The notes beneath the pieces were generated by a model. It saw only the letters and a list, made by a program, of their open reading frames with translations. It had not been told where the DNA came from and searched no databases. Below are positions 25,701 to 32,300 of a DNA stretch of 64,000 nucleotides, in pieces. Positions within the stretch are counted from its first letter, which is position 1; every line of letters starts with the position of its first letter. The DNA comes from Diadema setosum (Eukaryota; Echinodermata; Echinoidea; Diadematoida; Diadematidae). A program made the position numbers and the translations under genes. Where the stretch lies: positions 11,788,046 through 11,852,045 of the forward strand of contig CM067070.1 in the NCBI GenBank assembly GCA_033980235.1. Direction: 5' to 3'.

Positions 25701-28700
25701 TTTACAGAACTGCAACTGTCCAATGTGGCGAATGTCAGTGATACGTGCGACGAAAATGTTCTGACAACATTTTGTACGAGCTACACAGCTATACGATGTA
25801 GAAACGAATACCGGTATAGAATGTTCTGCAAAGCGTTCATCAATCCGATGATATGTATTCGTATCGTTATTTGCTGATGAGCAGCATGGATGATAAAATA
25901 ATCGGTGTATTCACGTACAGTGTTACTCACAAGACGAGTCGTTAAGCTAGTCCATGCACGTATCTGCAGTAGACGTAGACGTGTTGTGCGCAGTGTCCTC
26001 TCGGGCGTTTTCAGCACAAGTCACTCATGATGAATTTCCCTATCAAAACTTTAGTTCCGTGCTGATTTGGCATAAGTCCGTGTCGGCACCGCTGCCACCA
26101 TGTTGTAATAGTGGACCGGATTCAATGATGAACAGAGGACATAGTTGTTTAACGATAAAATGAACAACTTTAATCCACTATCACAAACTAGCGTCATGTA
26201 ATGACTGCTGCTCTGACCGTATCACTCAAATATAGAATACATGGAATATGCGTACACTTGTGATAAATGTAGTGCGCTCACATAACACAACAGTCCCCCC
26301 CCCCCCCCCCCCCCCGCAAGGAAAATGTTTTACCATACGATACATTGTACGGAGCATTTTGTACAATCAAGCGCCTTGAGCTATTTACTCAATATACAGT
26401 GTTCTTGTGTATCACATAATCAGGACCCCCCCCCCTCTTTATCTCTCTTTATGTATGACAGAAATTGCATGTCAACTGATTTCAAATGCGGGGGGGGGGG
26501 GGGGTGTTTTAACTGTGAAACTGAGGCCTCAATCCCCTCCCCTTCCCCCCTCAGACAAGAAAGACAGTTTGGTTTTGCTTTTTTGGCATTTTTAAATTAG
26601 TTTTTTGTTTAGTTTCTTGTTCCAAAATATACACTGTTTGTTATGTACAGGAACTGTTTATCATAACTGATGCAGCTGGGATCTATAGGATGCATTGGTC
26701 ATCAACTCAAATGCTTCGGTCAGGCGATACAGGAAATTTAAGCATCAGAACAATGCAGACCATTTGTTTTGGATCTCTGGTGTCCACTCAATAAACTCAC
26801 CACTAGTGACCATATGTACAATGTTACCTTGCATGGCAAAAGCCAACAAAAGGCCTCAACACAAGGTTTTTCTTTGAGTCCCACAGGTTGGAGGAAAATG
26901 TTCTCAGCTTTAAAATGTCAGAGCTCATCAAAATTTGACGCTTCTAGTAGACCACTAAATTATACACAATCTACAGTGGCCTAAGTCCAGCTTATAAAAT
27001 TCCAATACAATTTCTCTTGAGAAAAGGGCTTTGAAGTCAAGGGTCCGCACAGTAATGTGGCTAAAAGGAGAAGGTGGTTGATTGAGATCTCCATGGCAAC
27101 CATGATAAAAGGATTATCAGACTTCGTTAAACCTTTGCATTCACTTATTTAATAGCAATTAAGGGCCTACTTCTGCCTCTGAGGTTATGTTTTTGATAGC
27201 AATGGTTTGTCTGTCTGTTTGCAAAATAACTCAAGAAGTTGCAGACGGAGATGTGGATGAATACAGGAAAAGTACATACAGTGTATGTAGATAAAAGGCC
27301 CAAGGATCAAATGATTAAATTTTGGATAGATAGTGATCCCTTTTTAAATAGTCTGGATCCAGGAATCTTTTTGTGTTTGTTTAAGGATTATCATAGGCAA
27401 AATTTGGCCAATAATGGGGGGGGGGGGGGGGATTCAAGCTGCACCTATTTGAGATGTGCATACATACACGCACTGAGCATGTGACACAGAGAGGAGCATG
27501 CAGTAAAGCTAATACCCCTTTCAGGTAATCGCGGTTCAATTATCCGCATCCAAATAATGCGGATGAAGTAGTCAAAATCGCGTTCATATATCCCATGAAG
27601 TGCGCACTACTTTTACGAGCACCCGTTCATATAATGGTGCGAAGGACGGAGTTATTTGTCATGGTTACGACGCACGCCTCTATAATGACACATGCACGTG
27701 CGTGTACAACTGCAAAACTGCGTATATTATAACTCACGTGTATGCACACCTCTCGCGCGCTCAAGCTCAGCAATCAGCGGTTGTCCGGGAAATCGAGTGA
27801 CCTTTGACCGAACTGTGGAATGTTAGTGCGGATAAGTCGTAAAACGCGTTCATGTATTCTCGATCTACTCCTCATGCTGCAATTATGCGCATAATAGCAG
27901 CATCAAAATAATACGCACTTTTCTACTCCTCTCCCGTTCATGTAATCGAAATTTTACGACTTAGTGCTCCTATTATCCGCATCCACGATTACCTGAAAGG
28001 GGTATTAAAGAAGTATTGTGCAGACTCCAGGAACAAGAGAGTTTTTTTTTTTTTTTTTTAATCCTACAGAAAGGCTTTTTTCTCATTGGAAAAGGCAATT
28101 TGCAGCGTGGGTGTAGTGTATGGATTGAAATGAGCTGCTTGGCAGAAGTCCGCACTCTCTGAGTACTTTCTAGTTACAAAATTGTTTTCATCATCACTTT
28201 TTTTTCCATGAATGAGAGAACTTGAAGGACCAATTGCAAACAGCTCGCTGATTTGACTGATGCATGGATCAATACTGCCATACCCACTCCCCATCCCCCC
28301 TCCCGAAAAAAAAGAAGAAATGAATAAATAAACAAAAATAAAAGATGAAAAAATAACAGCAGCTGTGAAAGATGGAGGGCAGGGTCAAATTTCTTGTGAC
28401 TGCTATCTCACACAAAGAGAGGTAAGTCTGGGTTGAGAAAGCAGTTCATAGGACATGCTGTATCAACTTTCTACAAAGTGTATTCGCACCATCAAAAAAG
28501 GAGTTCAACGAGCAAAACAGAAAGTAGGCCTTACCCAACAGATAAAACTGAAGCTGATGAGTCAAGATATCTTGTAGCATCGTGATAAAAGGGCAATTCA
28601 AAAACCACTCTTTTCCTGCATGTGGGCAACATGTGGGAAGGCACAGTCTTTTGACCCTACAGGCATGCTTTCTAAACATCACAGGTAGACATAAAAGAAG

Positions 28701-29301
28701 GAAAGGAAAAAAAAAAAGCACACTAAAAGTGCCTGGACTCTCTACAGTATCAGATTTCTGCAGCTTTTGCCACCAGCTTCCTCCTTTTGCAGGGTTTCAA
28801 GGAAACAAAATGTACACCACTTAATACCCACTCATTGTAAAGGAGTATTGAGAAAGTATGGCACCAAAAAATGGGTGGAAAAAAGAAGAAGATAAAAACT
28901 CAGACATCTTCCCTCAAATTACCTCTTTTATTTGAACTTTAAATGCCCCTTGCCTTCCCTTCTCAGAGTTTCAATAGAAATGACAGACTTTTGGAGCCAG
29001 TTAGTACCCATTAACATGGGAAACTCTGCAACACGTGCCATAAAAGAGAAAAAAAAAATATGAATTTGAACAAAGTTGTACTGCAAAAACAATTGATGTG
29101 TGCGAACTTGGTAATTAATGATCTCTTTTTTTTTATTTTGTTTATCGGAATAATGTCAAATTAAGTATCAAGGGATTAAAAAAAAAAGTGAGCAATCTGT
29201 CCATCTTGCTTTTAAAGGCAGGATTCTTGTATGTAGGCCTACATTTTGTTAGCTTATGTAAGAAGAATTACATAAGCTAGGCAGGTGGTTATATGTAATC
29301 T

Positions 29302-29341
<40 letters not shown>

Positions 29342-32300
29342 GCTATTAATCTACACTGTGTATACTTCAAATGTGACTCAAAGCTTCTGTGTGGGTGTAC
29401 TGTACATTTCACACCCATTAACACACACACAAAAAAAATATAAATTAAAACATAAGTAAAGCAGATGCTTACAATTTTGTATCAAATGACTGGCTGAGAG
29501 CGTTCACATGACTAGGCATTTATTTTGTCTCACAAGTATTTGCTTATGACCAGTCATACGTAAAGTTTACATGTAATAGCCCTTTACAGGGGGCGTATCC
29601 ATGAATTCCGTAAAGGGGAGGCCAGGCGCCTTTACAAAATTGAAGGGGGATGCACGCGCCCTCATTTTTTTCTTGTTATAAATTTCTTTTGTTTTATCCA
29701 AAAAAATAAAGAGGGGGGCGCACTGAGTGCGCCCCCCCCCCCCCTCCAATCATGCACATCTTATGAAATTAGTGAAATAGGTCCATGAAAAGATGTTACA
29801 GTCACTGTTTTTTCTCAATTTCTGGATGAAAAAAAAAGTCCTTCACTGCGTGAACGCGTTCAGATAATAGAGATTTCTGGGTAAAAGGAGGCCGGATAAT
29901 CGAGGTCGAACTGTAGGCGCATTGTTGGATTAAGAACATTTGGAAATTATGGGCTTTGTATTGCAGTTAAAAAGAGAGCTTTAAAAAAAAAAAAATTGAG
30001 TGTATGTGAACAGGTCTGCTTTGTGTTTGCTTGCTTTAGTGTCTGGACACTTCAAACATATCTTAAGCTTTAGTTGCAAAGAAAGATAAAGAAGCTGCCA
30101 TTCAAAGGCCACATCAATTGGATTATCATCTATCTCATTGTTTGATTTACCTTTTTTCTTAACCGTTTGATATGGCTTCATTGGTATGGAAGGGATGTGT
30201 TTTTAATGCTGTGCTTCAGATAATAAAATTTATTCAGAAAAGCTACCCACAACAGTGTATCAGCAAAAAATATTCTCCTTTTTTTTTACTCTGAGTGGAA
30301 AAATGATCATTTCAATCCCTGAATGGAATAGTTTTTATACTTTGCTTTATTCAACATCTTAATCCGTTGAGGACGGTTTGATTTTGCTACAACACGCATT
30401 TCCCATAGACGCTTGCCCGAGTATACTCGGGACTCATCCTCAATGGGTTAACCAAAGCCTAAAGCTAAAAAGACAAACGTTTCCATTGTTTAAATTTGGT
30501 GAATGTTTACTTTCACATGTCAGGGGATCATGCAGCAGATTGATATGAATGATATTAGAATGCAAAGTTATAAAAATCACAGTAAACTCTGTTATTATCA
30601 TATTTTTTGCATCCTCTTTGGATGCAATGTCTGTGGTACTTTACAGCCAATCCCTTTTGCATGTAAATTTTTGAAAAATTGGTGAGAACACTTAGGTATT
30701 GCAGAAAACACTATTTGGAAACCTCCTGTAAATTTTGAACTCAAGAGGGTCTTCATTTGTTCAGTTAAATTGACCATTAAGATTTGAATAATTTTTGCGA
30801 ACTTCACAAAAATTACAAATCTAAATACTAGTCTAGTTTTACAGACCTGTGTGATGCACTTAGTTGTACGTGTAGTTCATGTAAAGTGGTGTATTGTTAT
30901 TTGCCATTGATAACAAAGTAAGAGAAGCTAGTGAATTCTTTTCTGACAGCTTTAACATGCATATCTGTTGTTGGAAGTGTAAGTATCATATTCAACCACT
31001 GGAGGATTAATGTACACTGTATGCAGCTGTGCCTAGTACACAGAATATGTTGCGGTGAGCGTTTGGTGCATTATTTGAATTTGAACGGCTAACAACCTTC
31101 AAATATCACAGAAATGTTTAATAGATTTACAATAGTCTTGTCATTCTGGTGGAATATGTCATGTTCTGTGCTTTTTGGGAAGGAATGCAAAAGGGAAGGG
31201 CCATCTTTTAAAGTTAGTGAATCATGAAAGGGGTTGAACTTGCCTTGCTCAGCACAAGCTTCCTGTAGATGACAAAGACTACACTGGATACGACGCCCGA
31301 CATGATCGGTGACAAGAACCACGAGGCCACTGTACAAAGAATGAAAGGCATAAAATTTCTTTATAAATCACACATTATCATTGCATGATTTATTTTCTCA
31401 CTCAATCACAACAATGCTATTTTAGGAAAAGTCCATTGTGGCATTATGTTGTTTTGTATGAAAAGAGCAGAATCAGGGAAGTACAAAATGTAAATCAGTG
31501 ATTTTCTGCTTTTGTTATTTTTTTTTGGGAGGGGGAGGGGGATGGACATACAAAAACAAAGTTATGAAAATTGCAAAAGTTCAGAGTTACGACAAATTGG
31601 AAACTGTGTGGTCTAAATGTTGGTACATTTTGTAGTTCTCCATTTGTTTCGTACACAAATGTGGTGATTTTCATTTTTCTAAAATATTTGGGCGCAGCAA
31701 CAACTTATCCGCTGAGGAGGACGTACAAAAAAATATTAGGCCCTACTTATCAAATTAGATTGCATAGGTGTGAAGAAATTCTTTATCAGGAGAGAATCTT
31801 CTCACGATTTATATGGCATCTTGTCTACAAAGAGTGAGGGAAAAAAACAAACAAATGGACATACTCCCATACAAATTATTCGAAAAAACCTTGGAGATTA
31901 CTGATGGAAACTTGATACAGAGAAAAGACACAGTTTTCTACCACTTGGTTTTATTCTAACAGATGTTGATCATAACCTTAATGTTGTCAAAGAAGACACA
32001 CACTTCTTTTGATACCCATTTATAGTTTACTATACACAAAAATACAGTACCAGGTGACTCCAGATGTAACAAAATCCTTGGGAATTGGCAGTTTTCCATT
32101 TGATACATTTAAAATTTCATATTACAGATACATGGATAATAATTCTGGGATTTGAATTTTGACTTTGTTGTCATGAAATTTCATTACAACCATGTAAATT
32201 ACCGTATAATGGGAGTACACTGCATTAAAATATTGTAAAGCAATCGCTAGGAAGAGAACCTACCGATAAAACCAAACTGCTTCCAGTTGATACCCTCGAG

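Larger units (their letters stand above)
19838..26292 (-). mobile_element. Full-length Ty3/gypsy LTR retrotransposon (Mag-like), apparently intact and young
   Basis: 6455 bp, minus strand. The two LTRs (26101-26292 as 5', 19838-20029 as 3') are 192 bp each and identical by eye, start TGTTG and end CAACA. An exact 5-bp duplication GTCCC flanks the element (19833-19837, 26293-26297). Primer site, polypurine tract and one uninterrupted gag-pol frame are all present. It sits in the 20-kb PiT intron, next to a C-run at 26295-26315. Two-knuckle Gag and a single frame suggest the Mag clade; this is from memory of the group, not a search. Confidence 0.95.
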
